Assembly (NCBI RefSeq): GCF_000321225.1
Contig: NW_004451527.1
Location: 99,088-163,087 of the forward strand
Length of the DNA: 64,000 bases
Direction: 5' to 3'
DNA from: Odobenus rosmarus divergens
Taxonomy: Eukaryota; Chordata; Mammalia; Carnivora; Odobenidae
This document shows, in pieces, positions 45,380 through 56,800 of this stretch (the stretch's first letter is position 1; each line of letters begins with the position of its first letter). A program made the position numbers and the translations under genes. The notes under the pieces were generated by a model that worked only from the letters and a program-made list of their open reading frames with translations, did not search any database and was not told the origin of the DNA.

Positions 45380-45764
45380 CCCGCCCAACGACGGGGTTCT
45401 TAAACTTTTGGGGTCACAGGCCTCTGTGGGAACGAGGAAAGCTCTGTGTCCCCCAACCTCCCCGGTGCACACACATTCCTAATGGTGCACACCGCGTTAG
45501 GCCCCGCGGGCCGGTCCGCAGCCCCGGGGCAGCACTCCCGCCCGCCTTCCCTCCTAGCCGAGCACCGGCGCCCTGGGCGGTTCTGCGGATCCGCAGCTGG
45601 CAGGGCTCCGCTTCAGGCGCGGGCGGGGGCGTGCCAGGGGGCGTGTCCGGGGCGGGGCGGGGGCGGGCTCAAGGCGGGCTCTGGCCGCGCCCCTCGGCCG
45701 TGCGAGAGGCCGAGCTTGCTGCATTGCAGCCGCCGCGGCGCCGCTCGGCTCCTCACTCCCAACA

Positions 45765-45882
45765 ATGGCGGCTCCGAGCCCGAGCGGCGGCGGCGGCGGC
45801 TCCGGGGGCGGCAGCGGCAGCGGCACCCCGGGCCCCGTGGGGCCCCCGGCGCCGGGCCACCCGGCCGTCAGCAGCATGCAGG
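45765..45882 (+). CDS. MAP2K4: MAP2K4 exon 1 (N-terminus of MKK4/SEK1)
   Basis: The exon encodes the first 39 residues plus one base: MAAPSPSGGGGGSGGGSGSG, then TPGPVGPPAPGHPAVSSMQ. Apart from one extra glycine and one Ser-to-Pro change it equals the human MAP2K4 N-terminus. The ATG has A at -3 and G at +4. The donor is CAGG|GTAAGG in phase 1. MAP2K4 is a cytoplasmic dual-specificity kinase that phosphorylates JNK and p38 MAP kinases under MEKK control. The N-terminal Gly/Ser-rich leader precedes the MAPK docking site (KRKALKLNF in human), which is encoded by the next constitutive exon, beyond this window. Confidence 0.98.
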
Positions 45883-46078
45883 GTAAGGAACGCGCCAGCG
45901 CCGCGACCCCGGCCCCCCCGGCGCGGCCGTCGGCGTCGTCGCGGCCTGTCCCCGCGGCCGCGGACACCCCCGGACCCGGCGGAGGAAGCCACCGGAGCCG
46001 CCCGCGCCGGCTCCCCACCCTCCCTCGCGCTTCCCGCCGCGCGCCCGGCCCTGCCCCGGCCCCGGCCCGGGCCCCGCG

Positions 46079-46133
46079 NNNNNNNNNNNNNNNNNNNNNN
46101 NNNNNNNNNNNNNNNNNNNNNNNNNNNNNNNNN
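46079..46133. other. Assembly gap (55 Ns)
   Basis: There are 55 undetermined bases within the GC-richest part of MAP2K4 intron 1. The flanks are CCGGGCCCCGCG and CGCACCGCCGCC, a composition that commonly defeats sequencing. The size may be an estimate. No exon is expected in it, since the exon 1 donor lies 196 bp upstream. Confidence 0.99.
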
Positions 46134-46539
46134 CGCACCGCCGCCGCTCACCTGGCGCCGCCTTGCCCGCGTTTCCGGGCCCGCGCCCGCCTGGTCCCGG
46201 GGCCCGGCCGCGCAGGTAGGCGGCGGCGGCGGGGCGGCGGTGGCGTCCCAGCCCCAGCCCGGCGCCCCCCGGCGCTCCGCCGCCGCCGCCGCAGTGGGGC
46301 CCCGCTCAGGGCCATCTTGGCTCCCCGCGGGGCGCAGCTGGAGCCGGCCCGCCCGCCGAGCTGACCTCCCCGCCCGGCGCTGCTGCGGGACCCCGCGCCT
46401 CCAAACTTTCGCGGGGGTTCTGTGCGCCTGGAGGGCGAGGGGGGTGGGGGAGGGGGTGCTCAGGCCTGTGCCACCTGTAAGGTGGCGGTGTAGACAGCCG
46501 CGGGCCCGGGAGGGGCGGTTTGTCCGGGGCCGGGGGTGC

Positions 46540-47460
46540 CCGTGTTGGCATGGCAGGCACAAAATACCAGTACAGAAGCGAGAAGAGCGGATTCGGTTTA
46601 CATGGAGAGGTGCAGGAAATAGGCAGGGGCCAAAGTGGTACTGTGTCGTGTCTGGACATCCGAGACAGCTTTCTAATTAATGGCTTTCCCCACCGGGAAT
46701 GCGCGTTTAGATCCGTATAGCTCCTGACAAGGGGGGGTGTTGTGAAAATACCAGGCCCCAGCCCATCGGGGGCCATTTCCTTAAGTTTCCTGTGGAATTT
46801 CGAGTAGTAATGTTATTTTTAAAACAGGGAATCTCAGAAATCTCTTGGCGACTTCAGCTAACTGCTTATGTTACGTTATTAGCGGAATCCGTCGGGGTAC
46901 CCTTGGTGGTCAGTGTCGCCATGGTTACTCTTTGATGAAAATCTTCCTAAAAGGCGCTTTGGTCTATCTTAACCGTGTGTCTAGGCGCGTCTGAACCGTG
47001 TTACGTTCAACTGTCTATTTCGTGTTTATGAGAGTGTCTGTGATTCAGGAAGCAGAGACAGGATTTTATTCATTTTTATATCTCGGTTGCCCTCCCTATG
47101 AGATAATTTTAATACGCGTAAAGAATGGTGATATATAGACAGGATGATGTCGGAGCTCAGAGGACGCTTTCTGTGCAGGCTCTCATAATTAATTCAAATT
47201 GAATTAGTTATTGGATGCTACTGTGTTGCACAACATACTATACAGACGAAGTAAAATATGGATATCCTGATCTTACAGCTTTCCAGTCTAGTTGTTGCTG
47301 GTGGGGAAATGAAATAGCAAAATGACAACTTAGGATTGTATTGCTTATGCAAAATGGGTGACTTACAAAGCTTATAAAAATAATGCAAGTTTTTTTTTTG
47401 GCAGGGAGCTCATGGGGGAGGGTAGGAAGGCTGATAGTTTGAAAAAGATGTATATAAATG
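46540..47460. other. MAP2K4: MAP2K4 intron 1 proximal part, unassigned
   Basis: GC content falls back to background. No exon or repeat is recognised. This promoter-proximal intron stretch is repeat-free, which can indicate regulatory constraint, but no specific element is identified. Confidence 0.4.
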
Positions 47461-47462
47461 TA

Positions 47463-47835
47463 TTCATTTTTGTTGTTCAAAAAAATTTATTGAGCATCTG
47501 CCCAGTGCTGGTTAGGGTTAGGGTAGTGTAGTGCCAGGTATACAGAAAAGAGTGAACCGGGGAGTCGCATCCCTGATGGAGCTTACCCTCCAGGTGGGAT
47601 GGGGGAGGGAAGACAATCTGCAGGTAGATAATGGAGAAAAGTGTTACAAAGGTAACAGGCTGGGTTTTGTGATGGAAGGTAATGGGGAAGGGTAGACTGC
47701 TTTGATGAGATGGTTTAAGAAGACCTGTCTGATGACGCTAATGCTAAAGTCAGAAGGAAACAGTGTGTATGAAGGCTCTAAAGTGGGAAAGAGCTTGGAG
47801 TGTTCCAGGAACGCAAAGGCCTTGTGGCTGGGCAC
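47463..47835 (-). mobile_element. Antisense L2 fragment
   Basis: AAAAATTTATTGAGCATCTG, ATCCCTGATGGAGCTTACCC, and TGGAGTGTTCCAGGAACGCA correspond to inverse L2 3' sequence. A GGTTAGGGTTAGGGTAG stretch lies inside (47,511-47,527). Confidence 0.7.
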
Positions 47836-48509
47836 TCTTCTGACGTTCTCCATTCTTTTCCGCCACCCCTGAGTTTCGGTGCCTGGTAAACTAAACTTTC
47901 TAACAAGCCGAACCTATTTTCAAAGGAAGAAGGAGGACGTAAGACTTCTCTTTGAATTATTGAATTTTCTTTTACCACTACTATGTCTAGCCTTGACTGA
48001 TTCAGGAACCTGCTAGTTATATCTTGTTCTTGAACCTGTTTTGCTTCCTCAGAATGAAGAGAAACATTTGAAAGTCTTAGGATGTTGTCTAGCACAGTCC
48101 AGGTTATAGACCATGAGCTTAACAGCAATTTAGGATCTTTTTTGATTGTTTTGTATGGTTAGAGCCTAACCTTTCATGCTTCATCTACCCTAGAGATCTT
48201 CAGGTTTAAATCAGACTTCAGAGCCTTAGAATGTTTGGTATATAGTACCCCCTTCCTCCAGTTTACTACTTGTCACCCCAAAACACTGCCTTTCTGAGAG
48301 GTGTTAATAATCCCCCCCCCCCCGCCCAAACAGCTAGTTGTAGGACATAGGGAATACATTTCATCTAACAGAAATTAAAGGTCCTTCTGTGTGATAAGCC
48401 CTGTCCTGGGCACTGGATAACCCTGTACACTTTTTTCATGTCTTGAGGTGTGTGGCCCAGGAATGGCCCAAGTTGGGAAGCATTGTTTTCTTAATATCAT
48501 GTTTCAGAG

Positions 48510-48710
48510 CCAGAGCTCTAGAATCCTGGATTTGAATCCCCTCATCAGGATTTAAGATTTTTGTGACCCAGGGCAAGATACTTAACTTCTCCAAGCCTCA
48601 GTTTCTCATTTGGAATGTAGGAATAATGCTTACGTCACAGCTTCTTTGAGAATGCACGTAGAGCATGGGCCTGACATATAGTAAGGATGTGATACATGCC
48701 AGCCATCACC
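48510..48710 (+). repeat. MIR
   Basis: GAATCCTGGATTTGAATCCC, GACCCAGGGCAAGATACTTA and GGCCTGACATATAGTAAGGA. Nearly full MIR. Confidence 0.8.
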
Positions 48711-48929
48711 ATTGTTAATAGCAACAATGCTGTTATTTGTAAGGGTGCCATTAATGGTCTCTTTCATTATTAGCAGAACATGTCCCTAACCCCTCACGAT
48801 CCACTACAGTTTCTTCAGCTTCATTATTACTGGGTCCTACCCTTCTCACTAATCTGTTGATTTCCACTTTTCATTATTGAGCCTTTCCTTTAAGAATATT
48901 CCTGATGAGTTTTTATTCTACCTGGATCC

Positions 48930-49100
48930 AGGTAACTGCTCAGTCATGTACAAGCTCTGTGACTTGGGGCTATTACTCACCTTCTCTGAACTCTGAGTTT
49001 CTCATCGATTAAAATAGGGATACAACCTACCTGACAGGGCTGTTGTGAGGATCACATTATTAGATTAAAGCACATGGAAGTGCTTGGAAAATTATAAACT
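48930..49100 (+). repeat. MIR
   Basis: AGCTCTGTGACTTGGGGCTA, ACAGGGCTGTTGTGAGGATC and AGCACATGGAAGTGCTTGGA. Confidence 0.75.
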
Positions 49101-49117
49101 CTAAGTATGTAAGGATT

Positions 49118-49333
49118 TTTTTTCTTAAGATTTTATTTATTTATTTATTTATTTGACAGAGAGACACAGCCGAAGAGGGAACACAAGCAGGGGGAGTGGG
49201 AGAGGGAGAAGCAGGCTTCCCACGGAACAGGGAGCCAGCCCAATGTGGGGCTCGATCCCAGGACCCTGGCTGGATCATGACCCGAGCTGAAGGCAGATGC
49301 TTAACGACTGAGCGAGCCACCCAGGCACCCCGG
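49118..49333 (-). mobile_element. CAN-SINE (antisense)
   Basis: Left end CTTAAGATTTTATTTATTTA. Small internal duplications GAGCCAGCCCAATG and ACTGAGCGAGCCACC. Target duplication ATGTAAGGATT on both sides. Confidence 0.94.
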
Positions 49334-49506
49334 ATGTAAGGATTGTTAATAGACATGGCTATGTACCAGCTTGAGTTACCAGTCGTTTAAAATGTATAAA
49401 GATCTCATAAATACAAGAAGTTTATTTTAGAAGACTTAAAGTAGGGCAAAAATAAAACTTATATAAACTCAGCTGAGAAGTGTCAGTTTTTAAAACAATT
49501 TTTTAT

Positions 49507-49712
49507 TTTTATTTATTTATTTTTTAAATATTTATTTGAGAGAGAGAGAATGAGAGAGAGAGAGAGAGAGCACATGAGAGGGGGGAGGGTCAGAGGGAGA
49601 AGCCGACTCCCCGCTGAGCAGGGAGCCCGATGCGGGACTTGATCCAGGGACTCCAGGATCATGACCTGAGCCGAAGGCAGTCGCTCAACCAACTGAGCCA
49701 CCCAGGCGCCCC
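49507..49712 (-). mobile_element. CAN-SINE (antisense)
   Basis: TATTTATTTGAGAGAGAGAG and GAGCCACCCAGGCGCCCC. Duplications TTAAAACAATTTTTTA and CTAAGACAATTTTTTA. The GA repeat (about 49,538-49,570) is expanded. Confidence 0.94.
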
Positions 49713-50025
49713 TAAGACAATTTTTTAAATGTGGTTAGAATAGTTAGAATCTACAGTTGATTCTGAAAAACCTGGAGGCATTTGGAAAGTACTTGTTACA
49801 GGAAATAGTTATAAAGTATACATTGTAGGTACCTCTCATTCTCTTAATGAACTGTTCTAGGCAGGCAGTTTTTCCTTTTTTCTTCTTGGGTCTCAGATGT
49901 AGATTCTAACAACACTTATGGACTAGTCTAGTCCTTGCTTATTCACCTTCACCTGAACAATATATAAATATCAATTTAAGTAAAAAGATGATTGCTTGGT
50001 TCTCCTTAAAAAACACACTCACACA

Positions 50026-50157
50026 GGGGCGACTGGGTGGCTCAGTCGGTTAGGCATCCAACTCTTGATTTCAGCTCAGGTCTTGATCTCAGGGTGATGA
50101 GTTCAAGCCCCATGTTGGGGGCCACGATGGGCGTGTAGCCTACTTAAAGACAAAAAC
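50026..50157 (+). mobile_element. CAN-SINE, short old subfamily
   Basis: GGGGCGACTGGGTGGCTCAG head with short-form end GGGCGTGTAGCCTACTTAAA. A long-form SINE follows. Confidence 0.9.
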
Positions 50158-50158
50158 A

Positions 50159-50354
50159 GGGCACCTGGGTGGCTCAGTTGGTTAAGCGACTGCCTTCGGC
50201 TCAGGTCATGATCCTGGAGTCCCGGGATCGAGTCCCACATCGGGCTCCCTGCTCAGCAGGGAGTCTGCTTCTGCCTCTGACCCTCTTCCCTCTCGTGCTC
50301 TCTATTTCTCATTCTCTCTCTCTCAAATAAATAAATAAAATCTTAAAAAAAAAA
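50159..50354 (+). mobile_element. CAN-SINE
   Basis: GGGCACCTGGGTGGCTCAGT head and CAAATAAATAAATAAAATCT tail. Confidence 0.94.
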
Positions 50355-50374
50355 GACAAAAACAAAACCAGAAA

Positions 50375-50625
50375 CACACAGTACTGTACAGCATGGCACC
50401 TATCGTTAATAATACTATATTGCATATTTGAAAGTTGCTAAGAGTAAATCTTAAAGTTCTCATCACAAGAGTACAAGTTCTTTGTGTATGGTGATGGATG
50501 TTAACCAGACTTACTGTGATCATTTTGTGATATGTACAAATATCGAATCATTAAGTTGTACACCTGAAACTAATGTAATGGTGTATGTCAATTATACCTC
50601 AATAGTAAAAAAAATGAAAAGAAAC
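50375..50625 (+). mobile_element. L1M 3' end
   Basis: CATGGCACCTATCGTTAATA, then AAGTTGTACACCTGAAACTA and TGTCAATTATACCTCAATAG, the 3' UTR of an old mammalian L1, in MAP2K4 intron 1 in gene sense. Confidence 0.85.
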
Positions 50626-50629
50626 ACAA

Positions 50630-52775
50630 CACTTTCAGGTGTAATTTTGCATGTCTGTTAAGAAAAAAGATTTAAAATCAGTATACTTTTTTCCTCTCAA
50701 TAATATTTAAATATATAAAATAGTGTGAAACGTTCTATTTGTGAATTGTATTAGACTATTTTACCATTTAGTCTGTGGTTTCCAAGAACCATAGGAAGAT
50801 GCCTTTATCTGGATTTTAAAGAACTGAATTGTGCAGACAGTGGGTATAGTTCCAAACCCTAGAATTGCTTGCCTTAGCTTCCCAGCATGTGAGTACTATT
50901 CCTTTAGCATTTATGTGACATAACCTGATACAAAGTCCAGCTCAGCAAATTGGTCCTCCCTCAAAGCACATTGTATTTCTCTGTGTTCTCTTAAAAATGA
51001 GAGCAACCCTAGTATTAAAAGAGAAAAAGTACAAAACAATGCTTTCAAGATACTTATTTTCTCACCTTTTCCTCTCATGTACCTTCAAGTGAATGTGTAC
51101 TAAACTCATTTTAAGATGGGATGTTAGTTAATCCTGTATTTTGAGTCCTGTTTTCTTTTCTGATAAATTTCTCTATTTTCCTTCCATTTCTTTTACCTAA
51201 TGTGAGAAGCTGGATTGATTTGGGCTCATAGAGTTTTCCCTGCTTCCTAGGGGTCAGGAGATCATAATTATCTCCATCATACATAACCCAGGTAAATCTC
51301 TGAAGTCTCCATCTCTTGGACATAGAATTTCAGCCCAAGTTACACAACCTGGGAAACCCTAATTCAAATTTAAAGTTAAGAAGGGAAACTAATAGTCAAC
51401 ACAGCTGTTTTTCACTGTCTTTGCCTAATTTGATGCCCATAAGCACCCTTTAGGGTAGGTGGGCATAGTGCCCTTTCATAGATTAGGGAACTAACTTTCA
51501 ATACGGTTATGTGCTCTGGTGGAGGTGGGTTTTGACCCACCTGTGTGACTGGTAGCCTTTCTTCTTCTTATTGCTCAATGACACAGGTTCACACAGGTTT
51601 TTTGAGCTCGAAGCCATTTCAGCCATTCAGGTCCGGGAGAAGAATTTTTGCCAGAAGTGATGCAGATTCAGGAATAGAAAGGGGAAATTATTTTAGGTTT
51701 CAGTCGGGGGTGGAAGCTCTAAGCAGCCAGCCATGTTTGGGTTGATTTTGGAGCCTTGTTGCTTCCTGATGCTCCTTTATGTTATAGAGTTCTAAACTTG
51801 CTGGCGAGGTGACAGTGGCATTTTGAATTAGGAGGCATTTTGATTGGAAATCTACAAGTAAGTAGAAGATTTTAATTAGGCAACGGCGCAGGAGGCCAGT
51901 ATAGATTCACAAGGTAATAGAACTCTTTCAACACTATACATAATATGTAAAAGGAACCCATTTAGCATAAGAGTTAATAATTTATGTTGCCATCCTGACT
52001 AAATTTGTCATCTGGGGCAAGTGACCGTCCTGCCAATGGGCATGGGTTCGCTTCTACCCTTGTCCCCCACCCCGGGAGTCCAGAAAGTCTTCATTTGTTG
52101 TCTCTTCACACTCTTGGCAAGGTAGAGCATTAATGTGTACTTATAGAAAGGCTTCAAGGGCCAGGAGTTAAAAGATTGGCCTACCTTGTGGCCGCACAGT
52201 GAAAGGGACCATTGGTTAGTGGTTAACTCAAGGTGGGCCTCTTGAAAGAAGATAACATTCATATCATACACAGCCTGATCCTGACAAGCACACCGTTCCC
52301 CACTACATGGAAAGGTGATCGAAGTAGGTACCAAGCAGCTTTTTCAAGGCATATTATGTTTCAGCTTACCAAAGATCACTCAAATAAAATTTATAAAAGG
52401 GAGAAACAAGAGAAGTGTTACCAGATATATCTGATATGCATTCATTGTCTGACTTTATCCTAAAAAAGAAGTGACATTAATTGGCTCCCCGATGTGTGCT
52501 GGTATCTCTGAAATCTGGTTTAGGTTCCTGCCAGGGAAAGTATTCGCCTTCTTGGACACCAGAACACCAGGCTGTGTCTGGGAAGGACTGCAGCAGAATG
52601 TAAAGCCTGGGGTGGGGATCCCCATGCTGTCTGGAGTCCCTCCCTTTTACCTCTCTCAGGGTGACAGGGAATGAAAGGAGAGGGACTGGTTTTGCGTAGG
52701 TGGAGCTGGTCTGATGGGGAAGGTGCCACAATCATTGCTCACCCGAGGGAGAGACCAGGAATGATCACTATGATA
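50630..52775. other. MAP2K4: MAP2K4 intron 1, unassigned
   Basis: About 2.1 kb without a recognised repeat or exon. Open frames up to 108 codons show no coding signature. Confidence 0.4.
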
Positions 52776-52779
52776 ATTA

Positions 52780-52960
52780 CCTGCATTATTCCAGGCTCTG
52801 TGTTGGACATTTTAGATATATTGCTTAATCATCACAAAGCACTTTTAGGTATTGCTGTTTATTTTACAGATGAGAACATTGAGGCTCATAGAGGTTAGAT
52901 ACTGGCCCACAGTCACATAGTTAATCAGTTGCCCTCCCTGGGTGTACTCAGGATTCACTG
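52780..52960 (-). repeat. MIR (antisense)
   Basis: TTTTACAGATGAGAACATTG, AGGCTCATAGAGGTTAGATA and CCCACAGTCACATAGTTAAT. Confidence 0.8.
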
Positions 52961-53740
52961 AACAGGCTGGAGATGATAATATAGCATTTAGTTACATGGC
53001 CAAAGAGTAAATGAGGTAGTCATTGGCCAGAGGCAGGAAAAAGAAATGACTTATGAGGACTGACATGATCCCAAGTTAAAAACAACTATAGAAAGGATTT
53101 GATCAGTATGTCAAATCATGAATGGTTCTGGATGATGCAAACAAGCTGGGATTAACTGAGTTAAGGTGGCTCCCCCTTAAGTTTGAGAATGGTGAAGCAA
53201 GGAAAGCAAAAGGAAACAATGCAGCAGGAATCAGATCTTGTGGAAACCACTCTAAGTACAGTGCACATACAAATTTCGGACAAGCCGAGATAAATCCTTA
53301 GATGTAAATCCTTAGATGTTAGAGCTGTAATGATGTACGCTCAGTAACTTTGCAGTTGAGGCCACATGCCACAATTTTGAGGTTGAATTTGGAAGGCAGC
53401 AAACGACTAGACTCTTCATGCTTGTGTCAGAAGGAAGACTTGGTAGCTTGCTCTATGGGCATGACCCAGTAAGGCGGCTCTGATTTTCTTTACACTAGTG
53501 TGACTTCATTCTGTAGTTCATAGTCCATTGTCAGCAGTACCCAAATCTGGGATGTCCAGGAAGCTGGAAGGAACCTCTGAGGAAGTGGGAAACCACTTAC
53601 ACCCCTGCCCTGCACTCTCTCTGGGCTTATACCATCAACCCAGAGAAGGGGACCGGGGGGAATGCACAACCCCATGGGGGCCATTACATGGGCAAAGTAG
53701 GTGCAGACACAACATCTCCAAATTCTAAGATAAGATTACC

Positions 53741-53875
53741 CTTTTTTTTTTTTTTTTAAAGTAGGCTCCACACTAATGGAGCCCAACGCCAGGTCTGAAC
53801 TCACGACCCTGAGATCGAGACCTGAGCTGGGATTAGGAGTCCGACACTTAACCGACTGAACCACATAGGTGCCCC
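53741..53875 (-). mobile_element. CAN-SINE, short old subfamily (antisense)
   Basis: AAAGTAGGCTCCACACTAAT, GAACTCACGACCCTGAGATC and CTGAACCACATAGGTGCCCC. Confidence 0.9.
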
Positions 53876-53879
53876 ATCC

Positions 53880-56800
53880 TGATACTATTTTTAATTTTAT
53901 AGTTAAAGAAGGAAACTGGGTCTCAAGTGAAATGACTTGACTTTCACACTTGGAACTAGGACCCCGGGCTGACATTTCTCCTTTCATTTTTTACTTTCAC
54001 AAAGACTGTTTGCCCTTTGTTTTTCTATACACTTAACGCACGTCGTAAACAGCCTTCTGTGCTAACGTAGACAAGCTCGCATTCTCTGGCAAATACGGTA
54101 ATGGTGGGTTTTGAGTCATGGCCAGGGAACGGCTGTCACGATTGAGGTAAGAGTGTGAGAATGAGGAGGAATGTGGGAAAGCGGGCGGCCCAGGGAGAAG
54201 CAGGAGAAGAGAAAGCCTCACAGAGCTCCATTTCTCTCATCGGCTTCCTAACACTGCCAGATGTATACTTCTGGGTCCTTAATCTTGGGGTCTAAGATTT
54301 AATGCAAGTAAACTCACCTGGGGCCAGATAAAAGGAACAAGACTCAAATTTGAAGCAGAGGATCTTGTAGAATTTAGACCCAGGGTACAGACACCAGGAT
54401 AAAAAAGAGGGAGGCCCCTGAAATATTCAAGATTAACTGGTTACTAGCAACAGATTCAACTGATACCTAAAGTGTTCGGATGGGAAGACAGAATTTAGAC
54501 AGAATTTCTGAGATACAGGAGACCTCAAAAATGGAACATATGTGAATGAATATTAATGGACTGATTATGGAATAGCCACAACTGGCTTTGTATATAGCTG
54601 AGGATCTGGAAGTTTTCCTCACTGTTTCTTTCCCATTGTCTTTCTGTTCTTGTATAGGATTGCTGGCGGTCCCCTCAGTCCCTCCCTGCCCTTTGAGTAT
54701 AAGAAGCTAGGGGAGGTCTAGAAAGATTTAGCTAATAGCCTTTTATCTGATCTAATCGACAAGACTAAATGCAATTCCAAGGTGAGCCATTATGTTTGAC
54801 TTTGTTTAGCCTTCATTGCCTGTGAACTCTGGGTCTGTTAGCATGTTTTTTCTGAGTGAGAAATGATGCAGAGGCCTCAGAATTCGTTCACCTGGTCACT
54901 TTGTCCGTACTTAGATAAAAAGAGCAAGTCTTGTAGTGACGCTGTGAGAATTTCAGCCTCCTCCCTTTTTAGCTACCTGCATTGATTCTGTGCTTAAAGT
55001 GGGTTGAATCCCGCATGTGTTAGAGCAGTAATTGTTGACATTCTAACATTGTCAGTTACATCTACCTTTACACATTTTTTCTATTTCTTAAAATTATCCT
55101 GTAACTTATTTTTATATAATTGTGCAGACAAATCCAGCTCATTCTTTTTCCTATACCTTTCAAGTTTATTTATCTTGCTCCGGTCCCCATTCATATTGCT
55201 ATTCTGTTTGCCTCTCCTCCCACCATTTATTTTTTGCTACTTAGTAGCAACCAGTGAGCTAAGAAGAAAAGAATGACTGTTGACTTAAACTTGTTTCAAC
55301 CTTCCCTTCACTTCCTCTCCAGTTGTTGCAGGTGAATTTTCCCTTCTCTCTCCCCAGGGTAGGGGGAGGGAGGGAGAGTAGTGGGAGACCGGCTTCTGAC
55401 CCCGGGGCTGAAGCTCCACTTTGCTCTATCTCTGTGTATGTCGGTCTGCTTCCAGAGAGCCAGTTTCTTCTCCTGGACCTGTGCTCGCCTCATTTTGCCC
55501 AGTAGGAGGCTGGCTGGCATTTAGTTGCTTAGGCTTCTAAGACCTGTGGATCTCTGACTTTTTTTCCCTTTCTCAAGTCTCTTCCTGCCGTACATCTGGT
55601 GGGGTAGTAAGTTGAGCTTGAGGGGTAGCTGTGTCCAGTTTTGCCCCCAGGACTTCTGCCCGTGAGGTCTCTCCATTCCCACTCCCTCCTGCTTTGTCAT
55701 TTGTGTGATTAGGTAGTAAGCAGTGGGTTACCTTTGCGCAAAGTAGCTGCCTTAAGATTTTTCAGGTTTTATACATTATAAGTGAGATCTTTATCTTAGG
55801 ATCTTAAGCATTTTAGTAATTGGATGGAAAAGACAACTTAAACACATCCTTCCTTTAGTCCTGGCTCTTTTCCTCTAAGTTTTGATTGTGTTTGCATAAA
55901 TACAAGCTTGAGTGATCCTCATTCTGAATTTCCCCATGTTGTTCCCTAAAGCATTAATAAACGCAGGCATAGGTAGACTACTAAGAAAACCAAACCCGCT
56001 TAAACCGAGGGGGTGAGAGCATATTTTGAAAAGGTTTTGTCATAAACATCCTATTTTACTGAGTGCATTTTACAAAAAATTACATCCGTATGAATGTAGG
56101 CATAAGGTATAACCAGGTCCAGCTGGATTTGGGAAATGAGTTCAAGTTCCCGAGGAGAATTCACAGGTTTTCTTCCTGTAACTTGTAAGGTTCTATTCTG
56201 CTGTATCATTCCTAGGGACACACAGTCTTCTTGTCAGGCCTCCTTTAGAAGAATGTCAGCTCCTCCTCAGTAGTTCACTGTCTTACGCTCGAAGTTAGCG
56301 AATTGACTACAAAATGTTGCTTCACAATTTATGAACCACTTTTGAAGCTTTTGAATCAAAGGTAGCAATTAATCACGAATAGTTCTAAGTCAGTAATTTG
56401 AGTTAATAGAAATAACTTGTAATATGTTATGAATTTGTAGATTGAAAAAATTCACAAGATTATTTTAAAAGTTATTCTTGACATCCAGGGGCTGGTAGCT
56501 ATTCCATTTATCGGATAGATGTGAAAAATTAAGGTAATGGCAGAATTTAGAATTTAAACTTGACTTCAGCTCCGCTTAATATAGTAAAGGACTTCTAAGC
56601 CCATATGTCACAGTTATTGTGATGGTGGGGTTATGTGATTTGAACTGTGCTTGAATTGTTTTTTTTCAGATGTAACATAAAAATGCAATGTCATGTTCTA
56701 ATTTTGGTTTGTTTGATTTACAGTCAATGAACTGGAACTTATCTCTTTTACTTTAGGCTTTCAGATAAACTTCTGTGAAAAGGCACAAAGTAAGCTACAA

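Larger units (their letters stand above)
45480..46460 (+). promoter_or_regulatory. MAP2K4: CpG-island promoter of MAP2K4
   Basis: A dense CpG island begins about 300 bp before the MAP2K4 start codon and runs into intron 1. GC boxes cluster at about 45,600-45,671 (GGGGCGGGGCGGGGGCGGG). No TATA box is seen, which fits a broadly expressed kinase. The transcription start is probably within about 100 nt upstream of the ATG, but I cannot place it exactly. The island is interrupted by an unsequenced gap at 46,079-46,133. An old short SINE ends about 100 bp before it. Confidence 0.88.

Noticed and set aside
45349..46776. Open frames up to 443 codons around MAP2K4 exon 1
   Set aside because: Side effects of GC-rich sequence. 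One runs through the N gap. Only the short frame from 45,765 to the exon 1 donor matches a real protein.
47511..47527. Telomere-like GGTTAGGGTTAGGGTAG
   Set aside because: Only about two and a half units, inside an antisense L2 relic; too short to call an interstitial telomere.
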